A stretch of 64,000 bases of DNA from Erythrobacteraceae bacterium Alg239-R51 (GTDB lineage: Bacteria; Pseudomonadota; Alphaproteobacteria; Sphingomonadales; Sphingomonadaceae), in contig CAMZOI010000004.1 in assembly GCA_947331495.1 (NCBI GenBank), forward strand, positions 81,042 through 145,041. The letters run 5' to 3'. This document shows positions 55,610 to 64,000 of the stretch, piece after piece; positions within the stretch are counted from its first letter, which is position 1; each line of letters opens with the position of its first letter. The notes under the pieces were generated by a model that did not search any database, was not told where the DNA came from, and saw only the letters and a list, made by a program, of their open reading frames with translations. The translations under genes and the position numbers were made by a program.

Positions 55610-56227
55610 ATGGCAGTTCATTTTCACGAAGAAGACCTTCCCCCAGGCGTACTGGCCGATGGCGACGTCGCTGTCGATACCGAGACCATGGGCCTTGTTA
55701 CCACGCGCGACCGGCTGTGCGTGGTGCAGATCAGCGATGGCGGTAACGACGAACATCTCGTTCGCTTCGGGCCCCACAGCACGTATGATGCGCCGAACCT
55801 CAAAGCCGTTCTAGCCGATCCGGCGCGGATCAAGCTGTTCCACTTCGCACGCTTCGATCTGGCAGCGATCGAATACTATCTCGGTGTAGCAGCGACGCCC
55901 TGCTATTGCACCAAGATCGCCAGCAAACTGGTGCGCACTTACACCGACCGTCACGGCCTCAAGAACCTCGCCGAGGAATTGCTGGGCGAAAGCATGTCCA
56001 AGGCGCAGCAAAGTTCCGACTGGGGCGGTCCGGTCTTGAATGATGCGCAGCGCGAATATGCGGCCAGCGACGTTCGCTATCTTCACCGGATGAAGGCCGA
56101 ACTCGACAAGCGGTTGATTCGCGAAGGACGCATGGAAATGGCGCAGGCTTGCTTCGACTTCCTGCCGACCCGGGCGCGGCTCGACATTGCCGGCTGGGCC
56201 GATCACGATATCTTCAGCCACGCGTAA
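55610..56227 (+). CDS. ribonuclease D-like 3'-5' exonuclease
   Basis: A 205-residue DEDDy exonuclease: VAVDTETMGL (motif I), LFHFARFDLAAI (motif II) and YAASDVRYLHRM (motif III, with Tyr). It lacks the HRDC domains of E. coli RNase D, as is common for the short alphaproteobacterial form. ATG 55610 has CTAAGG upstream. It heads the plus-strand rnd-lptC-lptA group. Confidence 0.92.
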   Translation: MAVHFHEEDLPPGVLADGDVAVDTETMGLVTTRDRLCVVQISDGGNDEHLVRFGPHSTYDAPNLKAVLADPARIKLFHFARFDLAAIEYYLGVAATPCYCTKIASKLVRTYTDRHGLKNLAEELLGESMSKAQQSSDWGGPVLNDAQREYAASDVRYLHRMKAELDKRLIREGRMEMAQACFDFLPTRARLDIAGWADHDIFSHA

Positions 56228-56251
56228 GGAGCAAGCGAGCAACGCAGTATC

Positions 56252-56920
56252 ATGGCCGCCGAGCACCGTAGAATAGAGACGCAAGAGGCGAAGGAACGCC
56301 GCAACCGGCGCCAGCACTGGGCCGAGCCCGGCGGCTCGCACGATCGGCTGGTCGGATTCCTTGCCAAGGCGCTGCCCATGGCCGTGGGAGTGCTTGCCGC
56401 CTTGATGATCATCACGCCACTCTCGCCGCGCGGTGAGATCAGCTTTCTGCTCGACCGCAACAAGGTGGCCGTTATCGACGAGCGTCTGCGTGTCGACAAC
56501 GCGCTATACCGCGGGGAAGATATTACCGGACGGCCCTTCTCGCTTACGGCCGGCGAAGCCGTCCAGCGCTCCAGTGCGGAAGGCATCGTCCGGCTGGACG
56601 ACCTGATCGCCCGGTTGTTATTGCCTGAGGGACCTGCGCGAGTGATGGCCGGCGGCGGACAATACGATCTTAATGATCAGATCGTTTCTGTCGATGGACC
56701 GATGCGGATGATTGCTGCCGATGGTTATCGCATGCAGGCTCGCGGTGTATCGGTAAACCTGCCGGAAAAAACACTTCTCGGGGCAGGCGGGGTAGAAGGT
56801 GCCATTCCCGCCGGGACGTTCAGTGCCAACCGTCTTACCGCCGATCTTGCAGCACGTACAATCACCCTTTCGGGCAATGCGCGATTGCGCATGGTGCCCG
56901 GCCAACTGAGGATGCCTTGA
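56252..56920 (+). CDS. lptC: LPS export periplasmic protein LptC
   Basis: LptC (222 residues) is the bitopic bridge component passing LPS from LptB2FG to LptA. A cytoplasmic basic start is followed by a helix near residues 38-57 (FLAKALPMAVGVLAALMIIT) and the LptC/YrbK jellyroll with LNDQIVSVDGPMRMIAADGY and VEGAIPAGTFSANRLTADL. It overlaps lptA by one base (TGATG). Confidence 0.88.
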   Translation: MAAEHRRIETQEAKERRNRRQHWAEPGGSHDRLVGFLAKALPMAVGVLAALMIITPLSPRGEISFLLDRNKVAVIDERLRVDNALYRGEDITGRPFSLTAGEAVQRSSAEGIVRLDDLIARLLLPEGPARVMAGGGQYDLNDQIVSVDGPMRMIAADGYRMQARGVSVNLPEKTLLGAGGVEGAIPAGTFSANRLTADLAARTITLSGNARLRMVPGQLRMP

Positions 56921-57471
56921 TGAGACAGCATCTGAACACGTCCGCACGCTGGAGCTTGGCCGGCTTCGTCCTGACGCTTGCTGCGCTGGGTGCCATTCAC
57001 TTATCCGCACAGGCGATTGCAGGACACAATTCCAATGCACCTGTATCCTTTGCCGCCGACCGTATCGAACTCCAGGACCGTCAGAACCGCGTGGTTCTGT
57101 CGGGCGGCGTGGAAATCACCCAGGCCGGGCTTACGCTCAATGCTGCGCGAACCATCGTGAACTACTCCGATGCAGGAACACTGCAGATCCAGCGCATCAT
57201 GGCGACTGGCGGAGTGACGGTTCAGCGTGGGGGCGAACGGGCGCGTGGAAACGTCGCGGTCTACGATTTCAACCGGCGGATTATCACTATGGCAGGCGAT
57301 GTCCGTCTCAATCGCGGCGGCGATACGCTCAACGGGGGGCGGTTGGTCATCGACCTAGCGAGCGGCGTCTCCAGCGTGGACGGCAATGCGAGCGGTTCGT
57401 CATCGGTCACTGGTGCCACCACCAATTCGACCGGACGTGTAACCGGGACTTTCGCGGTCCCCGAAAACTAG
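56920..57471 (+). CDS. lptA: LptA/OstA family LPS transport periplasmic protein
   Basis: LptA (183 residues) is the periplasmic filament for LPS transport. It has a signal segment (WSLAGFVLTLAALGAIHL) and the OstA-like fold: SFAADRIELQDRQNRVVLSG, GGVEITQAGLTLNAARTI, VTVQRGGERARGNVAVYDF and GDVRLNRGGDTLNGGRLVI. ATG 56920 overlaps the lptC stop by one base. Its TAG stop shares CTAG with the convergent holA stop. LptB and LptF/G are not in the window. Confidence 0.9.
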   Translation: MRQHLNTSARWSLAGFVLTLAALGAIHLSAQAIAGHNSNAPVSFAADRIELQDRQNRVVLSGGVEITQAGLTLNAARTIVNYSDAGTLQIQRIMATGGVTVQRGGERARGNVAVYDFNRRIITMAGDVRLNRGGDTLNGGRLVIDLASGVSSVDGNASGSSSVTGATTNSTGRVTGTFAVPEN

Positions 57472-58514
57472 CGCCGCACGGCTCCGGCGACGCGGGCGAT
57501 GCCGGTCAGTCCCTGGGCGAGGAACAGCTCTGCCGCCTGACTGTTGGTCAGCAATTGGCGGTGCAGTTCGGTCAGACGCAAGGTCAGCCGGCCAAGCTTG
57601 TCCTTCCGCCGCCAGCGGTCGAATTGCTGACCTATTGCCCGCTCTTCCTTCCAGAATATACCAAGCCGGGCCTTTGCGCCCTTGTCGAGATCGCCATAGC
57701 GGCGATCGCCCAGTGCTGCAGCTATCCGGGCGAGCTGTGCTGCGCGCCGCTCGAAGGCAAGCAGCACGCCGACCGGGTTGAGCCCCAACTGCTTCATCCG
57801 GGCGATCTCGCTCGCAGTCCTTGCCCCATCACCGAGCATCACCGCATCGACCAACGGCGCAAAGCCGTCTTCCTCGCTTGCCGCCCCGATGGCATCGAGA
57901 TCGTCCAAAGACGCGCTTTTCGGACTTTGCGGCGACGCGTCGAGGTACAAGGCGATCTTGCTCACTTCGCTCTGCGCCAGGCGAATATCGAGCCCGGCGC
58001 CGCGCGCGATGCGCTCTGCCAGATCGCCTGCCAGCCGCACGCCCGCCGCATCACCCATTGCGCGCACGTTTTGCGTGACCGATGCCAGGTCAGGAGGCCA
58101 GAACATCGCTACCAGTGCATCCTTGCGTTTTTCGAGCAGCTTGGCGGTGCGTGACTTGTCCGTCGCAGACGTTGCGACGACGACGACCGAGCAGGCCTCG
58201 CCCGCGCCGCTGTCGTGCGTTTCGATCAGCGTCTGGAGCGCTTCGTGCGCCTCGTCACCATTAGCCCTCACCCAGATATGCCGGGCATCGCCGAACAGGG
58301 ATGTCGTCCGCGCTTCGTCGCCCAGTTTCGCCGGGTCCGCGCGCAGTTCGGTTCCAGTCATCTCGACCCGCTCGCCAGGTCTGTCGAACCAGCTTACCAG
58401 TTCGTTGGCGGCGGCGCTGGCCCCCGCCTCGTCCTGACCGCAGAAGAAGAAGATCGTGCACGCCTGGGCCGCACTGCGTCCCTTGTTCGCAAAGTCGCGA
58501 TTGGTGAGTTTCAT
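57468..58514 (-). CDS. holA: DNA polymerase III subunit delta
   Basis: A 348-residue clamp-loader subunit of the DNA polymerase III holoenzyme. It has the AAA-like fold lacking Walker motifs (CTIFFFCGQDEAGASAAANE at the start, LAGDLAERIARGAGLDIRL and VGVLLAFERRAAQLARIAAAL later). Its start overlaps the lptE stop by 4 bp, part of the minus-strand leuS-lptE-holA operon. Confidence 0.9.
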   Translation of the reverse strand: MKLTNRDFANKGRSAAQACTIFFFCGQDEAGASAAANELVSWFDRPGERVEMTGTELRADPAKLGDEARTTSLFGDARHIWVRANGDEAHEALQTLIETHDSGAGEACSVVVVATSATDKSRTAKLLEKRKDALVAMFWPPDLASVTQNVRAMGDAAGVRLAGDLAERIARGAGLDIRLAQSEVSKIALYLDASPQSPKSASLDDLDAIGAASEEDGFAPLVDAVMLGDGARTASEIARMKQLGLNPVGVLLAFERRAAQLARIAAALGDRRYGDLDKGAKARLGIFWKEERAIGQQFDRWRRKDKLGRLTLRLTELHRQLLTNSQAAELFLAQGLTGIARVAGAVRR

Positions 58515-59011
58515 GGCTGTCCGGCAGGCTGGTTGCGCAAGGTCAGCGCCACACGCGTCACGATCCGTTGCGCGACGTCTTCGGCCAATCTCTCGAGCGC
58601 CGACTGCTCGGCGGCGATCGTCGCGTATTCGCTCGACACCACGTCGATCCCGGCATCCGACCCGTCGGTTGCGTCGAGAACGATATTGCCCGTGGCCATG
58701 TCGACGAGCTGATAGCGTGCCCGCAGGGTGCGGCGCTCGCGCGTGATCGTATCGTCTCGCAGGACACCGAGGCCCTCGAGCTGGTCGTCGAGCCGGACCT
58801 CGAGCCGATACTGCGGCGCCGCCGCGCCTGCCGCGCCCAGGCGATCCAGCAAGGCATTGCGCATCAGCCAGCCGGCCCGCCCCTCGATCGCGGGCACCTC
58901 GACCGCTGCCAGCGATTGTGCCACGCCGCCACTTCCGCCGCCTGCATACATCGGCGCCAGACCGCAGGCGGAAAGAGAAGCTAGAGCGAGACCGGCGAGC
59001 AGGATGCGCAT
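58511..59011 (-). CDS. lptE: LPS assembly lipoprotein LptE
   Basis: A 166-residue outer-membrane lipoprotein plugging the LPS translocon LptD. Lipoprotein signal [20 protein letters not shown] with Cys16 in LSAC; the body fits the short LptE fold with VLRDDTITRERRTLRARYQL. Position between leuS and holA is the classical gene order for lptE. Its start overlaps the leuS stop by one base. Confidence 0.88.
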   Translation of the reverse strand: MRILLAGLALASLSACGLAPMYAGGGSGGVAQSLAAVEVPAIEGRAGWLMRNALLDRLGAAGAAAPQYRLEVRLDDQLEGLGVLRDDTITRERRTLRARYQLVDMATGNIVLDATDGSDAGIDVVSSEYATIAAEQSALERLAEDVAQRIVTRVALTLRNQPAGQP

Positions 59012-61533
59012 CAGGTGACGATATTGACCAATCTGTCGGGCACTACAATGACCTTGCGGATTTGCGCCCCATCGATCGAACGCTGCACCTTATCGCTGGC
59101 CAGTGCCATCGCTTCCAGATCGCCCTTCGTCGTGCCCTTGGGGGCCGTCAGCGTATCGCGCAGCTTGCCCTTGTGCTGCACCGCGATGGTTACCTCGTCC
59201 TCGATAAGTAGCGCAGGATCGACTTCGGGCCACGGCGCATCGGCGACCATGCCCTCGCCGCGGATAGTTGCCCAGGCTTCCTCCGCGAGATGCGGCATCA
59301 TCGGCGCCACGAGCTGAACAAGCGTGCGCACCGCCTGGCTGCGGCTGGCCGAAGGGGTGGCCTTCTCGACAGCGCCGGTCAGTTCATAGATCCGCGCGAC
59401 TGCCTTGTTGAAGCCCAGCGCCTCGATATCTTCGGCGACGGCAGCGATTGTCTGATGCGTCCGCCGATCGAGCGTCTTGTCCGCTCCTTTTGCTTCGGCT
59501 TCATACGTTGAAAACAAACGCCACAGCCGGTGGACGAAGCGCGAGCAGCCTTCGATGCCAGCTTCGGACCACGGCAGGTCGCGTTCCGGGGGGCTGTCAG
59601 AGAGCATGAACCAGCGCACCGCGTCTGCCCCGTAGGTGTCGACGATCGTATCGGGGTCGACGACGTTCTTCTTCGACTTCGACATCTTGATGACGCGACC
59701 GATAGCCAGTGGGGATCCATCGGCCTTGAGCGTGGCGGTGTCCGTTCGACGCTCGACCTCATCAGGAGCGAAATACAGCACGCGGCCTGTCTTGTCGGCT
59801 TGCTCATACGTCTCATGCGTCACCATGCCTTGTGTAAAAAGGCTGGCAAAGGGTTCCTCGACGTCGATCAGCCCGATCCGCTCCAGCGCGCGGGTCCAGA
59901 AACGGGCGTACAGCAGATGCAGGATCGCATGCTCGATGCCGCCGATATATTGCTCGACCGGCAGCCATTTGGCGATCTCGTCCTTGTCGAAGGGCTTGTC
60001 CGCAGGCTGGCTGGCGAAGCGCAGGAAATACCACGAACTGTCGACGAAGGTGTCGAGTGTATCGGTCTCGCGTTCTGCCTTGCCACCGCAACTAGGGCAG
60101 TCGACGTGTTTCCATGTCGGGTGCCGCACAAGCGGGTTGCCCGGAGTCTTGAAATCGACATCGTCGGGCAGGGTGATCGGAAGGCTGTCCTTGGGCGCGG
60201 GTACCACGCCGCACGCGTCGCAGTGAATAAAGGGGATCGGCGTGCCCCAGTAACGCTGACGCGAGACGCCCCAATCGCGCAGCCGCCAAACGGTTCTGCC
60301 CTCGCCTCGACCCTGCTTCTCGATCCGCCCGATGATCTCGCGCTTCGCTTCCTCGACCTCCATTCCGTCGAGGAAGTCCGAGTTGACGATGACGCCTTCC
60401 CCCGCCTCGGCTTCGCCATCGAACGGCTTGTCGGCATCATTGATGGCGGGAGCCACAACGCGCCGGATCGGCAAGCCGTATTTCGTTGCGAATTCGAAAT
60501 CGCGCTGGTCGTGGCCTGGCACGGCCATGATCGCGCCGGTGCCGTAGTCCATCAATACGAAGTTCGCTATATAAAGCGGCAGGTCCGCCCCCGTGAACGG
60601 ATGTTTCGCCGAAATGCCGGTATCGTACCCTAGCTTCTCGGCCGTCTCCACTTCGGCGGCCGTGGTCCCGCCGCGCTTGCATGCCGCGATGAAGGCCTGC
60701 GCCTCCGCGCTGTCTGCCGCCGCGCTGTGCGCCACCGGATGATCGGCGGCCACCGCCACAAAGCTCGCACCGAAGATCGTGTCGGGCCGGGTTGTGTAGA
60801 CCGGTAGCCGTTCGCCATTGGAAAGGTCGAAACTGAACTCGAGACCCTTCGATTTGCCGATCCAGTTCTCCTGCATCAGCCGAACCTTGTCGGGCCAGTT
60901 CTCCAGTCCGCCGAGCCCTTCCAGCAGTTCCCCGGCAAAGTCGGTGATCTTCAGGAACCACTGGCTCAACTTGCGTTTTTCGACTTCGGCGCCCGAACGC
61001 CAGCCCTTGCCGTCGATCACCTGCTCATTGGCCAGCACCGTCATGTCGACCGGGTCCCAATTAACCTCGCTCTTCTTGCGGTAAACCAGACCGGCTTCAT
61101 ACAGGTCGAGGAACAGCGCCTGCTCGTGCCCGTAATAGTCGGGCTCGCAGGTCGCGAGTTCTCGTGACCAGTCGAGCGCGAAACCGAGCTGCTTCAACTG
61201 CGACTTCATGTGGTCAATATTGGCGCGGGTCCAGGCGCCGGGATGGACGCCCTTTTCCATTGCTGCGTTTTCCGCCGGCATACCGAAGGCATCCCAGCCC
61301 ATCGGATGAAGGACTTCGTGCCCGGTCGCCTTCTTGTAGCGCGCCAGCACGTCGCCCATAGTGTAGTTGCGCACGTGGCCGATATGAATGCGCCCCGAAG
61401 GATAGGGGAACATCTCCAGCACGTAACTTTTCGGCTTTTCGCTGGCGCTGTTCGCACGAAAGGTCTGTGCCTCTTCCCAAGCGGACTGCCAGCGCGCATC
61501 GGCGGAGGATGGATCGAAACGGGTGTCGCTCAT
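59011..61533 (-). CDS. leuS: leucyl-tRNA synthetase
   Basis: An 840-residue class I synthetase charging tRNA-Leu. The HIGH motif is in [16 protein letters not shown] and the KMSKS motif in [17 protein letters not shown]. An editing domain insertion ([19 protein letters not shown]) and the zinc-type CPSCGGKAE segment are present. It leads lptE and holA on the minus strand. Confidence 0.97.
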   Translation of the reverse strand: MSDTRFDPSSADARWQSAWEEAQTFRANSASEKPKSYVLEMFPYPSGRIHIGHVRNYTMGDVLARYKKATGHEVLHPMGWDAFGMPAENAAMEKGVHPGAWTRANIDHMKSQLKQLGFALDWSRELATCEPDYYGHEQALFLDLYEAGLVYRKKSEVNWDPVDMTVLANEQVIDGKGWRSGAEVEKRKLSQWFLKITDFAGELLEGLGGLENWPDKVRLMQENWIGKSKGLEFSFDLSNGERLPVYTTRPDTIFGASFVAVAADHPVAHSAAADSAEAQAFIAACKRGGTTAAEVETAEKLGYDTGISAKHPFTGADLPLYIANFVLMDYGTGAIMAVPGHDQRDFEFATKYGLPIRRVVAPAINDADKPFDGEAEAGEGVIVNSDFLDGMEVEEAKREIIGRIEKQGRGEGRTVWRLRDWGVSRQRYWGTPIPFIHCDACGVVPAPKDSLPITLPDDVDFKTPGNPLVRHPTWKHVDCPSCGGKAERETDTLDTFVDSSWYFLRFASQPADKPFDKDEIAKWLPVEQYIGGIEHAILHLLYARFWTRALERIGLIDVEEPFASLFTQGMVTHETYEQADKTGRVLYFAPDEVERRTDTATLKADGSPLAIGRVIKMSKSKKNVVDPDTIVDTYGADAVRWFMLSDSPPERDLPWSEAGIEGCSRFVHRLWRLFSTYEAEAKGADKTLDRRTHQTIAAVAEDIEALGFNKAVARIYELTGAVEKATPSASRSQAVRTLVQLVAPMMPHLAEEAWATIRGEGMVADAPWPEVDPALLIEDEVTIAVQHKGKLRDTLTAPKGTTKGDLEAMALASDKVQRSIDGAQIRKVIVVPDRLVNIVT

Positions 61534-61587
61534 GCGAGCGCGTTTAAGGATTTTGCGCGCAATGGGAAGGCGCTACGGAGCCTGTGG

Positions 61588-62037
61588 TCAGCTGATAGCC
61601 TGCCTACGAAGTTCGCGAGCCTTGGTCAGGATGATGTCCTCCAGCCGTTGCACGGTGGCGGCCTGCACCGGCGCGTCGACCCATGCGCCGCCTTGCGACA
61701 CCTGGCGGCTGGCAGCTACGCGCAAGGCATCGGCGCGCAAGTCCTGATCGAGAATCGTGATGGTGACTTTCACCCGCTCGCTTGGATTTTCGGGATTCGC
61801 ATACCAGTCGGTCACGATTACCCCGCCCGCGCTGTCCGCCTGCAACAGAGGAGCAAAGCTTACGGTTTCCAGCGAAGCCCGCCACAGGTAGGAATTCACA
61901 CCGATCGTCGTAACCTGGGATGCGGCGAAATCCGCCTCGGTCCGATCGCCAGCGCTGCTGCAGGCCACCAGACCGGTGGTGGCAATGATCGCCAGGGCAA
62001 GGGTTGAGGGGCGGCGGAAAATGGCGGTTGCGCTCAT
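61588..62037 (-). CDS. DUF3576 lipoprotein
   Basis: A 149-residue outer-membrane lipoprotein candidate of the DUF3576 family, found in alphaproteobacteria and of unknown role. Signal peptide with lipobox LVAC (TLALAIIATTGLVACSSAGD); mature part LWRASLETVSFAPLLQADSA and VKVTITILDQDLRADALRV. ATG 62037 has AAGGACAGAC upstream. It lies 54 bp upstream of leuS and probably shares its transcript. Confidence 0.87.
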   Translation of the reverse strand: MSATAIFRRPSTLALAIIATTGLVACSSAGDRTEADFAASQVTTIGVNSYLWRASLETVSFAPLLQADSAGGVIVTDWYANPENPSERVKVTITILDQDLRADALRVAASRQVSQGGAWVDAPVQAATVQRLEDIILTKARELRRQAIS

Positions 62038-62362
62038 GTCTGTCCTTGGTTTTCGTGCAATTGATCGGGTTCTATAAGGCCTGTACCAGTCCGGGCAAGG
62101 CAAAGCGAAATGTCAGCTCTTCCTGCCCCCATCGCCAGTGAACGATCGCTTAATCGTGCCTTCAGGGCACAAGTGCTTGTGTGGGATGTGCAACACAGAC
62201 AATGATTCCCGATACCACGCTTGTGGAAAAGCTGGCCAGCATCGGGGACTCGGTCTAACGTAACCTTTGCTTTGTACGACTCGGTTCGAGAAATTCGGGG
62301 AACCTCGATTTTCCGTAAACGTCGTCGATACAGGGGTCTGAATGCGGGGATAGCGACAGATT
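62038..62362. other. 325-bp divergent intergenic region (DUF3576-leuS versus exported hypothetical)
   Basis: No gene is supported here. It should hold promoters for both directions: on the minus strand TTATAG (62073-62078) is a plausible -10 box about 35 nt before the DUF3576 start, with a weak TTGCCC upstream at sub-optimal spacing. A near-palindrome CACAAG-TG-CTTGTG lies at 62169-62182. No T-tailed terminator and no RNA gene is seen. Confidence 0.4.
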
Positions 62363-63121
62363 ATGGCAAACGGCGGCAAAGCGCATGGCTTGAAGCGGGC
62401 ACTTCCCGCGGTGTTGGCGATTGTCGGCGCTGCTTTTGTTTTGCCCGGCGTCGGCATGGCCGTCGATAGCGGGCTACCCGCTGTTCAAACTACCGACTTC
62501 GAAAACCTTCCTTTCACTCCCGCTCGGGTCGATCCCGAACTGGCCAAGCGTGTAGCTGCGATCATGGGCGAAGAAGGGCTGCGTTTTACCCCGGCCAACA
62601 ATGCCGCGATCCGTCCTGGCGAACGCACCGTCACCATTGCCGTGCGGGTCGACGATGCGACCGCGCGGGCCATCACGGTGCGCGGTGCGATAGATAGCGT
62701 CGGCACTCGCAAGACCCGGGGCGATACGCTCGCTGTCGCGCCGACCAGCTATAATCTCGGCATTGCCCGCGGTTATCAGAGCTTCGCCCAGCCGACTCGT
62801 ACCGAAGTGCCCGTTGGATTGCGCGATGTCGACATGCCCGATCTGTCGACCTTCAAGTCGGGAAGCCACAAGGTTGACAAGCCGAGCCGGTTCAGCTCCC
62901 GCATCGCTGTCGAGAACGAAGGCGACATGGGCCGCGCGCCGCGCACGCTCGAAGGGGCTGGCGAACAGCGCGTCGATGTCAGCACCTCCTATCGTGTGGT
63001 CGGCAATCTTGGCGTGACCGCGGGCTTCCGTGTTTCGCAGGATCGCAACCGCCTGAACCCGCTGACGGACGGGGTCGAAGACGATCAGGCTGTCTATGTC
63101 GGAACGCAGCTGAAGTTCTGA
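62363..63121 (+). CDS. exported hypothetical protein, possibly outer-membrane associated
   Basis: A 252-residue protein with a signal peptide (KRALPAVLAIVGAAFVLPGVG cut before AVDSG). The mature part has TPARVDPELAKRVAAIMGEE near the start, and a C-terminal 60 residues of alternating polar/hydrophobic strands ending VYVGTQLKF, with a terminal Phe typical of proteins inserted by the Bam complex. I do not recognise the family. Function unknown; perhaps an auxiliary outer-membrane protein. Confidence 0.72.
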   Translation: MANGGKAHGLKRALPAVLAIVGAAFVLPGVGMAVDSGLPAVQTTDFENLPFTPARVDPELAKRVAAIMGEEGLRFTPANNAAIRPGERTVTIAVRVDDATARAITVRGAIDSVGTRKTRGDTLAVAPTSYNLGIARGYQSFAQPTRTEVPVGLRDVDMPDLSTFKSGSHKVDKPSRFSSRIAVENEGDMGRAPRTLEGAGEQRVDVSTSYRVVGNLGVTAGFRVSQDRNRLNPLTDGVEDDQAVYVGTQLKF

Positions 63122-63190
63122 ATCGGGGCCTAACCGCTCTCCCCCTCCATTCCCAAAGGATCCGAGCCATCCGGTACGATTGGCTTTGCG

Positions 63191-63210
63191 TAAGCCTGTT
63201 AGGCAGCTTA
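63191..63210. repeat. short inverted repeat upstream of phbB
   Basis: TAAGC (63191-63195) pairs with GCTTA (63206-63210), with an internal GCCT-GTT-AGGC alternative, 41 bp before the phbB ATG. It does not carry the TGC-N3-GCA core found upstream of phaZ. A weak operator or leader hairpin candidate. Confidence 0.25.
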
Positions 63211-63250
63211 GGACGGTGGGATAACGTTACGAAACGCTTGGGAGAGCACC

Positions 63251-63976
63251 ATGTCTCGAATCGCCATCGTCACCGGAGGTACGCGCGGAATTGGTCGCGC
63301 GATATGTGAGAAACTGCGCGCGGATCACGGCTGCACGGTCGTCGCCAATTACGGTGGCAATGACGATGCGGCGAAGAAGTTCTCCGATGAAACCGGCATT
63401 GCGGCAATCAAGTTCGATGTCGGCGACCACGCTGCGGTCCGCGATGGTTGCAGCCAGATCGAAAGCGAACACGGTCCGATCGATATCGTCGTCAACAATG
63501 CCGGAATTACGCGAGACGGTACACTCCTCAAGATGAGCTACGAAGAGTGGGATGATGTCATGCGTACGAACCTCGGCGGCTGCTTCAACACCGCCAAGGC
63601 CGCTTTCCCAGGCATGAAGGATCGCAAGTGGGGCCGGATCGTCAATATAGGGTCGATCAACGGCCAGGCCGGGCAATATGGCCAAGTCAACTATGCCGCT
63701 GCAAAAAGCGGGATTCACGGCTTCACCAAGGCTCTTGCGCAGGAAGGAGCTCGCTATGGGATTACCGTCAACGCCATAGCGCCGGGCTATATCGATACCG
63801 ACATGGTTGCCGCCGTGCCCGAACCTGTGCTGGAGAAGATCGTCGCGAAAATCCCCATCGGCCGCCTGGGGCGTGCAGAGGAGATTGCGCGCGGCGTCAG
63901 CTTCCTATGCAGCGAGGATGCAGGCTTCGTCACCGGTTCGACCATGAGCATCAACGGCGGCCAGCATATGTATTGA
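63251..63976 (+). CDS. phbB: acetoacetyl-CoA reductase
   Basis: A 241-residue short-chain dehydrogenase that reduces acetoacetyl-CoA to (R)-3-hydroxybutyryl-CoA with NADPH for PHB. NADPH-binding VTGGTRGIGRAIC at the start, VVNNAGITRDGTLLKMS, the catalytic Ser-Tyr-Lys in INGQAGQYGQVNYAAAKSG, and the C-terminus SINGGQHMY match PhbB/PhaB. GGGAGAG precedes the ATG. It stands alone here, without phaC or phaA beside it. Confidence 0.95.
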   Translation: MSRIAIVTGGTRGIGRAICEKLRADHGCTVVANYGGNDDAAKKFSDETGIAAIKFDVGDHAAVRDGCSQIESEHGPIDIVVNNAGITRDGTLLKMSYEEWDDVMRTNLGGCFNTAKAAFPGMKDRKWGRIVNIGSINGQAGQYGQVNYAAAKSGIHGFTKALAQEGARYGITVNAIAPGYIDTDMVAAVPEPVLEKIVAKIPIGRLGRAEEIARGVSFLCSEDAGFVTGSTMSINGGQHMY

Positions 63977-64000
63977 GGGTGGCGGTCGGGGTGTCCAGGA

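Noticed and set aside
1..64000. CRISPR arrays, insertion sequences, integrases, tRNA or rRNA genes
   Set aside because: No direct-repeat arrays, transposase motifs, or RNA-gene-sized gaps with cloverleaf patterns were seen; only one gap exceeds 300 bp (62038-62362).

Overview
The window is a gene-dense (about 95% coding), GC-rich chromosomal segment of an alphaproteobacterium. The best fit is the Sphingomonadales, probably family Erythrobacteraceae (Erythrobacter/Altererythrobacter/Qipengyuania type). The reasons are the style of the proteins (thiamine phosphate synthase-like protein, DUF389, M13 peptidase with signal peptide, DUF3576 lipoprotein), a PabB-PabC fusion, an exosortase-A-associated ligase and glycosyltransferase pair, and split lptC-lptA and lptE-holA loci. 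This is a judgement from protein sequences read by eye; no search was run and no species is claimed. I see no insertion sequence, prophage, CRISPR array, rRNA or tRNA.

Layout. 1-9.4 kb: 3' end of glnD, a YggS-type PLP protein, a ThiE/TenI-like protein, ftsK, a DUF389 membrane protein, alanine dehydrogenase and an acyl-CoA thioesterase whose start codon is missing. 9.4-18.7 kb: exported oligopeptidase B, divergent Xaa-Pro aminopeptidase, VOC and cupin proteins, the pabBC-rluA-arfB operon, rpmG and a LolA-like carrier. 18.7-27.5 kb: alkaline phosphatase, exonuclease III, ribA, a decayed GNAT acetyltransferase, phosphatidylserine decarboxylase, a DksA/TraR zinc finger, a beta-helix protein, an alpha/beta hydrolase and recQ. 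27.5-33.7 kb: two small lipoproteins, then a tightly coupled module (acyl-CoA dehydrogenase, class III CoA-transferase, thiolase, hot-dog hydratase), then phenylalanine 4-hydroxylase. 33.7-39.4 kb, minus strand: acidic lipoprotein, YeaQ-type membrane protein, uppP, M13 metallopeptidase and an ABC exporter.

39.5-43.6 kb: polyhydroxyalkanoate depolymerase, a DUF5996 protein, acetyl-CoA acetyltransferase and a MaoC hydratase; with acetoacetyl-CoA reductase at the far right end these cover much of polyhydroxybutyrate turnover. 43.6-47.4 kb: exosortase-A-type ligase, an overlooked small membrane protein overlapping its start, a divergent exosortase-A-type glycosyltransferase and a two-TM acidic protein. 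47.6-53.7 kb: gltB-gltD glutamate synthase. 53.7-62.0 kb: a membrane-anchored EEP-family protein, ung, rnd, lptC-lptA, then convergent holA-lptE-leuS and a DUF3576 lipoprotein. 62.4-64 kb: an exported hypothetical protein and phbB.

The points most worth a second look are the four-enzyme CoA module headed by a translationally coupled lipoprotein, the TTG-started small membrane protein beside the exosortase genes, a TGC-N3-GCA inverted repeat upstream of phaZ that resembles a PhaR operator, two genes (thioesterase, ribA) without a usable standard start codon where homology says they begin, and a frameshifted acetyltransferase relic between ribA and psd.
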